Notes under the pieces: generated by a model
Seen by the model: only the letters and a program-made list of their open reading frames with translations
Database searches by the model: none
Told to the model about the DNA's origin: nothing
Shown here: in pieces, positions 1-9,828 of the stretch
Layout: the number at the start of each line of letters is the position of its first letter
Numbering within the stretch: position 1 is the first letter of the stretch
Translations under genes and position numbers: made by a program
Source: Phytophthora colocasiae
Taxonomy: Eukaryota > Oomycota > Peronosporomycetes > Peronosporales > Peronosporaceae
DNA length: 64,000 bases
Direction of reading: 5' to 3'
Assembly: GCA_018806915.1 (NCBI GenBank)
Contig: JAGKQI010000095.1
Location: 186,001 to 250,000, forward strand

Positions 1-18
1 CCCTGACGTACTGTCCTG

Positions 19-1923
19 TGACACGTTGCTAATTACGATTTTTTGAGTGGATATGGACGTTTCGCTGTGATGTGATTGGACATATAATGGATTGTGGGAG
101 AAAGGGAGATGTGGGACGAGGTTATGTCCCGTGCGACAATAATGGATCTGTGGAAGAAAACCGCTATATATATTAACCTTCACCTGTACTGCAAAGGGGC
201 CCAAGAGATCAGAAGTGTTCCTCGGAAAAGTGCACAAACTCCGAGAGACAATAACACTCAGTCTGATCACCGGACTTTCCCCGACGATGAGTGCCTAAAG
301 GTTGGCAGAAAGTCTCTCAGAAGAATGTATCTCTGAGAGACCTCATCCCGTTGCCGTCCTGTGTGACGATGATGGTTCAAGGAATACAGTTATACCCCCA
401 AGATACCAAGTATCGCGCACCGGACGTAGCGCACCCCGCGCATATCCCAACTGGACTTCGTGCGTTGTAGCATACGTGCTCCGCACCCTGAAAACACTCA
501 TGGATTTCTGGTATCACGTATGGAAACTCTGATATCACACCATGAAGTCTGACGTACATGAGTCTGACGTACATGAAGTCCGACGTACATGAGTCCGACG
601 TACATGATTCTGGTGAACAAGTCTGATGTGTCCGGCTTATACAAGCAATATTCCAGACATTTACCAGTTTCCGATGAACAGACTCCGACGTACAAGACTC
701 CGATGAACAGACCCAAGTGTCACGACTCTGGTATTTATGACTCTGATGTACATGATTCCGGAGTACATGGTTCCGATGAACATGTCTCCGATGCACATGA
801 TTCCAGACCCTGATGAACAGGATACCAGACTCTGACACTCTGAAGTCCACCCCCATACTGAAGCCAAGTGTACCCAACACGACCTCACGCAATCAAGTGA
901 AACGCAACCTGCTCATCCCTGTAATGACATCATTAAGTGTCGACTCGACAAGATCTGCAGCATCGACTACCATAGTGAGCCCAAGTGAAGATTCCTGAGT
1001 TATACTGAGAACAAGTGTATATGAGAATATGGAAGACAGAAGACAGAGAGATACGAGATAGATAGCCAGAGATCAATTTGCCTCGTTGTAAAGAGTTCAA
1101 TTTTCCCTGTTGTAACGAGTTCGATTTGCTTTGTTATAACGAGGTCGTCTGCCTGCTGCTTCCCGTAAGTACTAGGCCACGACAAAGCTTTGAGTCGTGT
1201 GATCTCTCACCTATCAAGCCCCTTTAGGTGGAGATCAGCGTAACGTAGAGACCTGAGAGGACCCACCTATTCCATTTACTAGTTGGGTCGTTTGTCTTGT
1301 CTCTAGCGGTAGCCCATTTCATATTGTACGTTTGGACAGGTTTTGGGAGCTAGACAGTCGCTCTCAAGACGCTCGGTAGACTGTTATATAACTGATAGTG
1401 TATTGGTTTATTTTCCCTCTATATATTAGAGGGTGGTGCGCGAAAGTTACGGGAATACCAGACAGACCAGGTGTCTGGTGAACATTTCCCTAGTTGACCT
1501 GGAGAACTAGCCCACTGCTCAAGGGCCAGGAAAGAATAAGAGCAGCTACATATTTGTATATCGGAACTCTATATTGCGGTTATCTCGGAAGTCTAATTAC
1601 TGGACTTCCCATTGTATTAATTTCTCTTTTGCCTTCAGAAATCTCTGGTGTACACAAGTGTTCACCGGAAAACGTTCGACTCTCAAGCGCTCCTGTGAGG
1701 ACCAGAAGGACATCCGACGGTCTACGCAAGGAACCCTCACTCTCACACAAACTCTCACGACCCCGGCGAGGGTCTCATTACCAAGACAACGAACCTACGA
1801 GGACAGCACAAGGTAACACACGCCCACCTTGCTGTGCGACTCTGGTATTACTACCGGTAGTCACACTTCCAGGTTCACTGTACGCCCCTGCACCGCGGTA
1901 AAAGTTGCACCGACTTCGCGACA
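19..1923 (+). mobile_element. Long terminal repeat (3' LTR) of a retrotransposon, copy 1
   Basis: A 1.9-kb block starting TGACACGTTG and ending CTTCGCGACA recurs in inverted orientation at 61832-63697, with identity ending sharply at both edges. TG...CA ends and the absence of any real protein fit an LTR. The 18 bases to its left resemble a stretch about 100 bases inside the element bordering copy 2, so this is probably a 3' LTR whose internal region lies left of the window. There is no 5-bp duplication across the block, which argues against a clean solo LTR. ORFs inside it are short and chance-like. The superfamily cannot be told because no coding domain of this element is in the window. Confidence 0.72.
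540..815 (+). repeat. Imperfect minisatellite inside the LTR
   Basis: Units of about 15 bases around TCTGACGTACATGA run four times in near-perfect tandem at 540-610, then continue in degenerate form (TCCGATGAACATG-like units) to about 815. The inverted LTR copy carries the same array at about 62880-63180. Chance ORFs on both strands of the LTR owe their repetitive peptides to it. Confidence 0.7.
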
Positions 1924-1927
1924 GGGC

Positions 1928-2329
1928 TGCTTAGGTGTACACGGCACAGAGGAAGTTTAGTTGACTCGTAGAGTCCTGCTCGCAAGGCACTAGCCTTCGG
2001 TTCTATACAAGAACCAAGTAGTCCACTAAATACGGGATTACCACAGTCAGTGTCCCTATAAAAAAGAAACTAACACTAATTATGTAAAATGCAAACTGAT
2101 TTTTATTGACTTTATTGCCCTAATCCTAAATGTAACGGATTTAGTATCTAGCATACTAAATCCTAATCAAAATGCAATGTGTGGCTCTGAGCTAATAGCC
2201 AGCAACTGGCTACATATGTGACGTGTGAGAAACACTATGTGTCGTACACAGATCTGTGACATGTGACCTGGATGCTGTATACCACACCAACTGTAGCAAA
2301 GGCGCACAGCGCCGTGTAACCCCGTTACA
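1928..2329 (-). repeat. 3' LTR of gypsy element 1
   Basis: This 402-bp repeat matches 9335-9736. In element sense it starts TGTAACGGGG and ends CCTAAGCA, giving TG...CA ends. It abuts the large LTR at 19-1923 with only four bases between. A diverged fragment of the same LTR family lies at 53755-54084 in the opposite orientation. Confidence 0.92.
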
Positions 2330-2343
2330 CCCTCCCCCACCAC
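2330..2343 (-). other. Polypurine tract of gypsy element 1
   Basis: Read on the minus strand, a purine-rich run with GGGGGAGGG sits directly against the TGTAACGGGG start of the 3' LTR. This is where plus-strand DNA synthesis of an LTR element is primed, and it supports the LTR boundary. Confidence 0.75.
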
Positions 2344-2624
2344 ACCGTGGATACGGAGTATCTACAACTGTAGACATAACTGCCTTGTCAAGGCCTGTCA
2401 CCGGCAACTTTCCGATAAAAGAAATCTCTCAACAAGAGTGCGCGTGCGCGCTGGCTCAACGAGCACATTCTCCAATTCTCCCCAGCGAGCCAACCGCTCC
2501 TGAGGTGCCCCGTGAACAGGCGTCTACGCCTCAGCGCCTCAGCGCTTTCCGGTCTGAGCCCTCGGCTCCTCTCACGCTCTCCGTTTCGGAGTATTTCGCG
2601 GCGTCCCGCCTTCGCTACGGAGCG

Positions 2625-4268
2625 ATGTTCAAGGCCAGCCCGACGTCAAGTGGTAGCGGTGGTTCACCCTCCGAGTACACGACAGCGTCGCCGACGCGCG
2701 ACCCAGGTCGCTCTCCTACGGAGGAAGGTGAGGTCGAAGTGGACTACGAGGAGTCCGAACTGGGTGATGCCCCTACGTCTCCTGCTCCTGCGAGCTCTCG
2801 GACGACGCGATCCGAGCTGCGCTCTCCACGTGATCCGCGTCGGTACTCGATTCCTCGGCAGCTGCGTCAGCCCAATCCATTCCCTGAGGGACCTTCGAGC
2901 CTCGTGCTCAACGCGTTACGCAACGCACCACCACTTCCTGCTCGCGATGAGCCAGAGTCGCTCAAGGGCGTCGAAGACGCGATCACCAACCCACTGGATG
3001 AGGCGCAGGAGGCCTCTATGAGCGGTGCTCCGGAGTCACACCGACCCGTCCAACGGGACATCGTGGGGACTTCGTCGCGACGCGACTACGGCTTCGAGCC
3101 TCGTGACCCTGCCGAGCAAGTAAAGCAATTGATGGCACAGCCAAACCTGCATGGTTACGCCATAGGCGCACCACCTCGCACGGTGACTGAGACTCAGCAC
3201 CGGCAAGGGCTCCATGAGCGTTTCCTGACCCCGCAGGTGTGCACACTCGCCGAGTATCGGCAACGCTTAGATAAGCAACGGCGACGGGAGTCTGTACCTC
3301 AGATGAGGACTTATCCACTCCTTCTCCAAACTGGAGAGACTACCCGGGACTACATGGTCCATGTGGCCACCTGGGCCGAGGCTTCACGGAAGCTCGCGTC
3401 GTTCGATCGCCTCATGGAGAGCTGCTCCGAGGTGGACGTCCGCCTCGCTCGAGGTCTACTCTTCCAGTACGCGAAGCTACGCGTGCGGCCCGGCCGCTTT
3501 CCTCGTCACACGACGGCGGTGGCTCCCGCCTCTCAGGCCACTATCCCTGCTTCGCAGGATGCTCTTCAAGTCTCTGAAGGAGACTCGCTGGCTATGACAG
3601 CTACGGACCAGAGCCTGAGCTCGGCTGCTAGTCCGTCAGCTTCTCACACTAGTGGTGAGAAGCGGGTGTCGACCGAGTGGTCGACCTCGAGCCCTTCGGG
3701 CGCCTCCGATCTTCGCGATCAAAAGCGTCCACGACGTCAGGGCAGTCCTGCCTCAGGGGCCCTTCAAACTCCCAAGAGTTTTGGGAATGAGGATACCCAC
3801 GCCACTTCACCAGATACTGGTTTTGACTACGGTGGCGACGCCGCGCTATCAGGCGCTCCACGTGGTAGTGGGGGGTCCCCTGCTCGTCGAGCAACGGTGG
3901 ATGAGGCCGATTCGCTGCGGAACGCAATACTCGATGAGTGTGACGAGCGTTATCTGCCGCAGCGCTCCTGGTATCAACTCGATCGCTCGATCGATACTCT
4001 CCAGAGTCAGACTCAGTCTCTTCAAGGGAACGTGGAGAACGTTTGGCATTCGCATGCCCGTCTCGCTCACGACATGGAGGAGATCGAGAGCCGAGTGGCT
4101 TGGCTCGAAGGGCCTCAGTCTCTGACCGCTCGCCTGCATCAGCAGGAGCTTCAGCTCGCTGAGCTGCGGGGTCAGATGACGTTGCTGCTGCAGATGACGC
4201 AGCCTGGGCGTGTGCCGTCGGCGCCAGCGCCTCCGCGCTCACCCCCGCGGGATCCCGATATGGCTTAA
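2625..4268 (+). CDS. Antisense ORF inside the gypsy element, unknown function
   Basis: This frame opposes pol and fills the space between the 3' LTR and the pol 3' end. It then overlaps the last 620 nt of pol, including the chromodomain. From the first ATG it gives 547 aa; the open frame extends further left into the LTR, but only without an ATG. The protein has a Ser/Pro/Arg-rich N-terminal third, a more ordered middle (about residues 160-320 from the ATG) with many charged helical stretches, and a C-terminal segment with Leu/Gln heptad-like spacing that could be coiled coil. I recognise no catalytic motif. Some 1.0 kb of the frame does not overlap pol, yet has no stop. It may be an accessory antisense gene of this TE family or a GC-rich chance frame. 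Expression from the LTR in antisense would be needed. Confidence 0.5.
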   Translation: MFKASPTSSGSGGSPSEYTTASPTRDPGRSPTEEGEVEVDYEESELGDAPTSPAPASSRTTRSELRSPRDPRRYSIPRQLRQPNPFPEGPSSLVLNALRNAPPLPARDEPESLKGVEDAITNPLDEAQEASMSGAPESHRPVQRDIVGTSSRRDYGFEPRDPAEQVKQLMAQPNLHGYAIGAPPRTVTETQHRQGLHERFLTPQVCTLAEYRQRLDKQRRRESVPQMRTYPLLLQTGETTRDYMVHVATWAEASRKLASFDRLMESCSEVDVRLARGLLFQYAKLRVRPGRFPRHTTAVAPASQATIPASQDALQVSEGDSLAMTATDQSLSSAASPSASHTSGEKRVSTEWSTSSPSGASDLRDQKRPRRQGSPASGALQTPKSFGNEDTHATSPDTGFDYGGDAALSGAPRGSGGSPARRATVDEADSLRNAILDECDERYLPQRSWYQLDRSIDTLQSQTQSLQGNVENVWHSHARLAHDMEEIESRVAWLEGPQSLTARLHQQELQLAELRGQMTLLLQMTQPGRVPSAPAPPRSPPRDPDMA

Positions 4269-7200
4269 GCAAGCCGACGTAGAACACAGGGTGTGTTCGC
4301 ATCCGCTTTGGTAAGTCAAGCGTGTATGCCAGGCCCTTCTTGGCCACGACCGTAAACGGTCCGATGAAGCGCAGACGCAATTTCGTCTTAAAGACACTCG
4401 ACACTGCATGTGTAGGTAGGTTCTTAGCGTTTAATAAAACTTGGTCACCGACCTTAAATTCCCACACATTGCCTCTACCTTTTGCATCTGCTTGTTCCTT
4501 CTGAACGTCTTGGCTGTCAGCCATCGCGTCACGCACACGGCGTAATACGCTCAGTCTCACCGAGAGGAAGTCATCGACTTGTTTACACACAGCAGAAGGG
4601 CTGATATCAGCAAGCTCGGAGTCGAGCGACGGCACAGCCTCTCCCCCACTAAGCCCGAGGCCACCGCGTGGCGGAGTGAGCGGGATGCGCGGATGCGCAA
4701 GGCCGTTCACGTAGAACGGGGTGAAGCCTGTCGAGGCATGCACCGCATTGTTCATTGAGAACTCGACGAGAGGGAGCATAGCGCTCCAACGCTTCGGCGT
4801 TTCAGCGCATACGCTGCGGAGGATATCCTCCAAAACGCGATTTACGCGTTCAGTCTGACCGTCGGTCTTCGGATGATCCGCCGTGGACATGTCCAGTCGA
4901 GTGCCACGCACTTTAAAGACGGACGTCCAGAAGTGACCCGTGAAACGGGGGTCTCGATCCGAGACAATGGTCTCTGGCAGCCCATGCTGGCGAAAGACCC
5001 GATCGATGAAGATCGCCGCTGTACCAGCGCCATCGATGGTGTCCGGCACAGCCGCTAGGTGAGTCATCTTGCTCAGACGGTCAACAAAGACCACAACGCC
5101 CGTGTTGCCTGCCGAGTCCTTCGGCAGGCCAAACACAAAGTCCATACTGATGGACTGCCAACACCCAGAGGGTACAGGCAAGCTCGCCAAAGGCGCTGCC
5201 GCATGCGGTGAGGGTTTAACCCGCTGACACGTCTCGCACGTGTGCACATATGTGATGACCCACTTGTACATCTTCGGCCACCAGTACATGGAGCTCACCG
5301 AGCCGTAGGTCTTCTCACGACCGAGGTGGCCGCTGGTGGGCGTGTCGTGGGCCTCATAGAGGATACGATACTTCAGGTCCTCATCGTGAGGAACCACCAC
5401 ACGTGGTGGGTCATCCTGACCCGTGCTGTAGTACAGCAGACCGCCTTCCAGGCTGTAGCGTTGGAGTTTCGCCTTTAGGCGTCGTGACAGAGTCACCTTT
5501 GAGTCCTTAAACTCATCGCTCCCTAGAGCTTGAAGCAGCGCGACACAGGAATCGTCCTGAGCGTACGCTGCTCGAACCATGTCCGTCACGGACGATGTCA
5601 CCGAGGTGACATGAGATAACTCATAGTCCGGGCGACGTGATAACGCGTCAGCGAGGACGTTCTGCCTGCCAGGCTTGTACTTCACCTCGAAGTTATACTC
5701 CGCAAAGAAGGAGAGCCATCGGGCCATCCTCTGTGAGAGGTGGGGCGACTGCGTCGCGGTGCGTAGCGACGCATGATCCGTGTAGATCACGAATGGCTTG
5801 GAGCCGAGCAGGTGAACCCTGAATTTGACGAGAGCGTACTTCATCGCAAGTAGCTCCTTGTCATGAACTGGATAGTTCTTCTCAGCAGCCTTGAGCTGCC
5901 GAGACTCAAACGCAATGACGCGTTCGCGCCCGTCGGCGTCCGCTTGTAGCAAAGCACTGCCGATGGCAAAGTCCGAGGCGTCACAGACAACGATGAACGG
6001 ACGATCGGGGTCTGGCAGCGCCAGTATCGGTGCCTGAAGCAGGCTATCCTTGATACAAGTGAACACACTCTCGTGCTCAGCACGCCATACCCATTCGGCA
6101 TCCTTCTTAAGGAGATCCGACAGTGGCCGAGCCAACTCAGCGTAGTTCTCGCTGTACTTGTGCAAGTAGTTGGCCAAGCCCACCCACTTACGCAAGTCCT
6201 TCTGGTTCAAGGGAACCGGCCAGTCCACAATGGCCTTGACCTTTGCTGGATCAGCACGAAGGCCATGCTTCCCAATGAAGCACCCTAGGAAGGGGATTTC
6301 TTCCGCGCCAAAGACGCACTTGTCCGCGTTGGCGTACAACTTGTTGGTGCGCATGCACTCGAGCACAGCTCTCACGTGTTCCCCGTGTACCGCGACATCA
6401 GTCTTCCCGTGCTCAGTACGACTGTGGACGAACACATCGTCAAAGTACGTCTGTGCGAATGCCCGTAGGGGCCTGAACAACTGCGTCACTAGACTATTGA
6501 ACGTTGCAGGCGCATTCGACAGCCCTTGGGGCATGACGAGCCACTCCCAGAGCATACCTCTCGGGGTGCTCACCGCCGTAAGCGGAATATCACTGGCTCG
6601 CATGAGCAGCTGATAGTAGCCATCGACTAAGTCGAGCGCACTGTACATGGTGCAACCCACCATGTTGTTCTGAAGAACATCCTTCCTAGGAATCGGCGTC
6701 TGCGCCGGAATCGTGGCAGCGTTGAGCTTGTTAAAAGCGTGAACGATACGCCACTTGCCATTCGGCTTTCTGACACAGAACGTAGGCGCGGAGTGCGGAG
6801 ACTTGCTCTCGCGCACGAGAACCGCCGCGTGCTTCGCACGGAAGAAGGCGTCAATGACATCGCATTTCTCTTTAGGAAGAGGCCACTGCCGGGTCACGCA
6901 GTATTTAGTTCCGGGAACTAAGTCGATCTCGTGACGAACGCCTCGGTCAGGAGGCAGGCCACTCGGTGGTTCCTTCGAGACAACGTCTCCATATTCCTTC
7001 AGCAAGGAGTAGAAGGGATCCGAGGGATTCTTGAGGATCTCCGATCCACTCCTGGCGCTCAGCGCCTTCTTGACCTCGGCCAAGACGGACTCGTCAACGA
7101 GGGACGATGAGTTTAACTCCTCTTCAGGTCGAACGATGACCACCTCGGCGAGTTTGCCAGCCTTCAAGGCATCGCCAAAGTCGGCGAAGGACATCCCCTC

Positions 7201-7284
7201 TAGCTCAAGGAGCTTGTCAACACTCGGCAACTCGTCCAGTAGGACACTGCCTTCGGCACTACCGTTCACTCCATCAACCAGAGT
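3649..7284 (-). CDS. pol: Gypsy pol: reverse transcriptase, RNase H, integrase, chromodomain
   Basis: About 1210 codons are open. Numbering from the valine/GTG-led frame at 7269: RT at about 105-300 with YFDD at 275-278; RNase H with D430, E472 and D498; integrase zinc finger HHCC (H641, H648, C678, C681); integrase core D,D,E at D710, D771 and E807; chromodomain at about 1134-1183 with a VKWRGY core. RT copies element RNA, RNase H removes it and integrase inserts the DNA; the chromodomain is thought to steer insertion to marked chromatin. The frame continues from the protease part upstream but is cut by TAA at 7285-7287. The catalytic residues seen are all in place, so decay is limited to the upstream stops. 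Confidence 0.93.
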   Translation of the reverse strand, partial: TLVDGVNGSAEGSVLLDELPSVDKLLELEGMSFADFGDALKAGKLAEVVIVRPEEELNSSSLVDESVLAEVKKALSARSGSEILKNPSDPFYSLLKEYGDVVSKEPPSGLPPDRGVRHEIDLVPGTKYCVTRQWPLPKEKCDVIDAFFRAKHAAVLVRESKSPHSAPTFCVRKPNGKWRIVHAFNKLNAATIPAQTPIPRKDVLQNNMVGCTMYSALDLVDGYYQLLMRASDIPLTAVSTPRGMLWEWLVMPQGLSNAPATFNSLVTQLFRPLRAFAQTYFDDVFVHSRTEHGKTDVAVHGEHVRAVLECMRTNKLYANADKCVFGAEEIPFLGCFIGKHGLRADPAKVKAIVDWPVPLNQKDLRKWVGLANYLHKYSENYAELARPLSDLLKKDAEWVWRAEHESVFTCIKDSLLQAPILALPDPDRPFIVVCDASDFAIGSALLQADADGRERVIAFESRQLKAAEKNYPVHDKELLAMKYALVKFRVHLLGSKPFVIYTDHASLRTATQSPHLSQRMARWLSFFAEYNFEVKYKPGRQNVLADALSRRPDYELSHVTSVTSSVTDMVRAAYAQDDSCVALLQALGSDEFKDSKVTLSRRLKAKLQRYSLEGGLLYYSTGQDDPPRVVVPHDEDLKYRILYEAHDTPTSGHLGREKTYGSVSSMYWWPKMYKWVITYVHTCETCQRVKPSPHAAAPLASLPVPSGCWQSISMDFVFGLPKDSAGNTGVVVFVDRLSKMTHLAAVPDTIDGAGTAAIFIDRVFRQHGLPETIVSDRDPRFTGHFWTSVFKVRGTRLDMSTADHPKTDGQTERVNRVLEDILRSVCAETPKRWSAMLPLVEFSMNNAVHASTGFTPFYVNGLAHPRIPLTPPRGGLGLSGGEAVPSLDSELADISPSAVCKQVDDFLSVRLSVLRRVRDAMADSQDVQKEQADAKGRGNVWEFKVGDQVLLNAKNLPTHAVSSVFKTKLRLRFIGPFTVVAKKGLAYTLDLPKRMRTHPVFYVGLLKPYRDPAGVSAEALAPTAHAQAASSAAATSSDPAAQRAEAPADAGERSETEALRAKPLGSRSPPCRERDGHANAKRSPRSLEETESDSGEYRSSDRVDTRSAAADNARHTHRVLRSAANRPHPPLLDEQGTPHYHVERLIARRRHRSQNQYLVKWRGYPHSQNSWEFEGPLRQDCPDVVDAFDREDRRRPKGSRSTTRSTPASHH

Positions 7285-8430
7285 TTATAGCTGTCCACAG
7301 CCCTCCTGTGCGTCGGCACTCAACGTCGCGGATGACTCAGACGCACAGCGTCTCGCCCGAAGGGTCTTACGACGTCTTCGCCTAGCCGAGGAACGTCTAC
7401 TCGACGGAGTACGTGCCGTCGCACAACTTTCGGCCTCGCCAGGCCCAGTGTCAGAGACACTCAGCGACCTACTCGGTCGATTACCGATGTCGCTCAGCGG
7501 AGTACGTGCCGCTGCACAATCAATGACCGTAGCTGGTCCAATGTCCGAGACATTCAGCGATCGACTTGGTCCACGACCAGCATCGCTCGGCGGAGTACGT
7601 GCCGCCCCACAGGGATTACGCGGGCTCTGCCCACACGTTGACTCACTGTCAACCAGCGCTACGCGGTCAACAGGACTGTGGTCCTCACACTCGGTGCTGT
7701 CCACTAGCTCGGACACACCGACCTCCAGCATCATAGCCGACTCGGCTCGATGCTCGCGCCAATAGCGCTTCTGTTTCCTAGCAGAGGTGGGTTTATGACT
7801 CGCCAAAGCTCCACTAGGAGAGAAGTGCGTTGCACCTAAAGTCTTCGACCTCCAATCGATCCAGGGCTCGTGGCGCTCCAACCACGCCATACCAAGGATG
7901 AGGTCGTACCTCGAATCCAGGTCCAAGACCAAGCAGCGTTCCACGCTGTCGAAGTCCAGGAACTTCAGCCGCAGGTCCATCGCGACCTTGGCTGCCGTGA
8001 CACGGACGCCCGTCGCTAGACGGACAGTGACGGTGTCACCTCTTCGCGCTCAAAGCGCCTCAGCATATTGCTGACTACCCTCAACGGTGGAGCGTCTGAC
8101 ATAGTTGCCAGACGCTCCCGAATCGATCAACACGATCCACGGCTTCTCGAAGCCCTTCACGTCCACATGGACGACCAGCAAGCCCTGCTTGCTCACACGT
8201 TCCGTGTTCAAGAGCACGGAGCTCTTCGGGGCTGATCCCCAGTGCCTCTCACGCACTGCAGAACTCAGTTCTTCCCCAGTAGACCGCCCCGCGTCTACTG
8301 GGAGCCGTCGTTTCCCTGGGCAGAGCCCAAAGCGGGACCCGCGGCAGGGTTGCGGCCATTCTGGCCGGCGCGCTCTTTGCGCAGAGGGCAGTTGGGCCTC
8401 AGATGTGTGGGACTGCCACACGTGTAGCAC
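7285..8430 (-). pseudogene. Gypsy protease region with in-frame stops
   Basis: This is the same frame as pol. It overlaps the gag 3' end by about 136 nt in a different frame, so a frameshift would link gag to it. The aspartic protease signature DSGASGNYV is visible near 8110-8140, followed by the second half of the fold ending in LILGMAWLERHEPWI. TGA at 8050-8052 splits the domain and looks like a CGA to TGA change. TAA at 7285-7287 ends it just before the RT part. The roughly 200 residues between protease and RT are low-complexity, Ser/Arg-rich, with repeated units around RTPLSD. Confidence 0.85.
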
Positions 8431-9266
8431 CGGCGGGTGCTCATACGCTGCACCGCAGCTCGTAGCTCGGCTACTTCATCTTCAGCATAGCTGAGGTCCA
8501 TGGGCTCGGGTCCCCCGGACCCTGTGCTGTTCGCACCGACCCTCGACAACTTAAAGTTGTGTTCGGCATTCAATGCCACGCTGACAGCGTCCTCGAAGGT
8601 GCGAGGATTCTGACGGAATGCCTCCGTCCTGGCCACGCCAGCTCGTAAACCTTCCATGAAGATGGTCACGGGGACCACCTCAGGTAGAGGATCGGCGGCC
8701 ATGCCGGCAATGAGCGTGCGCAGCTCTTGGACATAGTCCACCAGGTCCTTCTTGCCCTGTCGGCAAGCAAGGAAGCGTGACCGCACGCGATACGCCTGGT
8801 TAGGCGGAGCAAACACTTGCGTAAGCTTGGCCTTAAGCTCTCCCCAAGTGGGGAAGGCCATTTCTACCGACGTCCCAGACGTCAAGGCCCATTCTCGTGC
8901 TCGCCCTTCGAGCTTAGAGATGGCGAACGCCACGCGTTGGCCTTCTAACTGGAGCATAGCGCCCCCCATGGCCATTTCGACCTCTCGGGTCCACAGTAGG
9001 AGGTTCTCTCCTTCGTGCCCGTGAAAGGTCTTCACGCTGAGCGTGACGGGCTTAGCTCTCGGAGCGGGGTTAACTCCTTTTACATTCCGTTGGGTGTGCT
9101 CAACGAGAGCGTTTTCGTACGAGGCAAATGCCTCGAGGCGCGCGTTGACGGCCTCCGGCCCTTGAGACGCAAGGTGCGCCATACCTTCAGGGCCCAACAA
9201 GGACGTAAGCTTGTTAAGCGTGTCCCGCTGACTCGGAGTCAGGTGAGCGTATGCTTCTGGCTCCAT
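8295..9266 (-). CDS. gag: Gypsy gag polyprotein
   Basis: The frame gives 323 aa from the ATG at 9266. The middle carries the retrotransposon gag fold (about residues 100-210, with [19 protein letters not shown]). The nucleocapsid end has one CCHC zinc knuckle, [14 protein letters not shown], near residues 280-295. Gag forms the cytoplasmic particle that packages element RNA. It is preceded by the PBS and 5' LTR and overlaps the protease frame. It appears intact. Confidence 0.9.
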   Translation of the reverse strand: MEPEAYAHLTPSQRDTLNKLTSLLGPEGMAHLASQGPEAVNARLEAFASYENALVEHTQRNVKGVNPAPRAKPVTLSVKTFHGHEGENLLLWTREVEMAMGGAMLQLEGQRVAFAISKLEGRAREWALTSGTSVEMAFPTWGELKAKLTQVFAPPNQAYRVRSRFLACRQGKKDLVDYVQELRTLIAGMAADPLPEVVPVTIFMEGLRAGVARTEAFRQNPRTFEDAVSVALNAEHNFKLSRVGANSTGSGGPEPMDLSYAEDEVAELRAAVQRMSTRRCYTCGSPTHLRPNCPLRKERAGQNGRNPAAGPALGSAQGNDGSQ

Positions 9267-9310
9267 TCTCACAGAGAAACAGTCTTCAACTCAGGAGTTG
9301 GATTGACTAC

Positions 9311-9321
9311 AAGTGCTACCA
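9311..9321 (-). other. Primer binding site of gypsy element 1
   Basis: On the minus strand this reads TGGTAGCACTT, beginning 13 bases after the 5' LTR. TGG is the expected complement of a tRNA CCA end. The same 11 bases precede the gag gene of the second gypsy element at 30589-30599, so two divergent elements keep this sequence. Confidence 0.6.
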
Positions 9322-9334
9322 GATGCAGCGGGGC

Positions 9335-9736
9335 TGCTTAGGTGTACACGGCACAGAGGAAGTTTAGTTGACTCGTAGAGTCCTGCTCGCAAGGCACTAG
9401 CCTTCGGTTCTATACAAGAACCAAGTAGTCCACTAAATACGGGACTACCACAATCAGTGTTCCTATAATAAAGGAACTATCACTAATTATGTAAGATGCA
9501 AACTGATTTTTATTGACTTTATTGCCCTAATCCTAAATGTAACAGATTTAGTATCTAGCATACTAAATCCTAATTAAAATGCAATGTGTGGCTCTGAGCT
9601 AACAGCCAGCAACTGGCTACATATGTGACGTGTGAGAAACACTATGTGTCGTACACAGATCTGTGACGTGTGACCTGGATGCTGTATACCACACCAACTG
9701 TAGCAAAGGCGCACAGCGCCGTGTAACCCCGTTACA
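9335..9736 (-). repeat. 5' LTR of gypsy element 1
   Basis: This 402-bp direct repeat of 1928-2329 has only a few substitutions (for example one base in GGACTACC versus GGATTACC). It should carry the element promoter; I could not pick a convincing TATA box. Confidence 0.92.
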
Positions 9737-9828
9737 AGGTAAGTCATTCTGTACGTGAAGAGATTATCAACTAGCTATCGTAAACTCTACTGTTTTGTGA
9801 TCCGGGTCCACTGGTTAGTGAAGTTGTC

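Larger units (their letters stand above)
1928..9736 (-). mobile_element. Ty3/gypsy retrotransposon (chromovirus type), near complete
   Basis: The element is 7.8 kb on the minus strand. Its 402-bp LTRs (1928-2329 and 9335-9736) agree almost base for base. A primer binding site lies at 9311-9321 and a purine tract touches the 3' LTR at 2330-2343. Order in sense direction is 5' LTR, gag with a CCHC knuckle, protease, reverse transcriptase, RNase H, integrase, chromodomain, antisense ORF, 3' LTR. RT-RNase H-integrase order and the C-terminal chromodomain define a Ty3/gypsy chromovirus. Two stops (8050-8052 and 7285-7287) interrupt the protease-pol frame, so this copy is probably not autonomous. 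LTR similarity suggests a fairly recent insertion. I found no matching 5-bp target duplication; the left flank is the other LTR. Confidence 0.93.

Noticed and set aside
377..892. 171-codon minus-strand frame in the left LTR
   Set aside because: Its peptide simply reads the minisatellite (HVHRNHVLRNHV-like repeats) and it has no conserved domain.
2256..2624. Upstream extension of the antisense gypsy ORF into the LTR
   Set aside because: It begins with GTG inside the LTR; the first ATG in frame is at 2625, and a eukaryotic gene would not normally use the GTG.
1919..9741. 5-bp target duplication of gypsy element 1
   Set aside because: Left flank AGGGC and right flank AGGTA do not match; the left flank is the other LTR, so the original flank is lost or rearranged.
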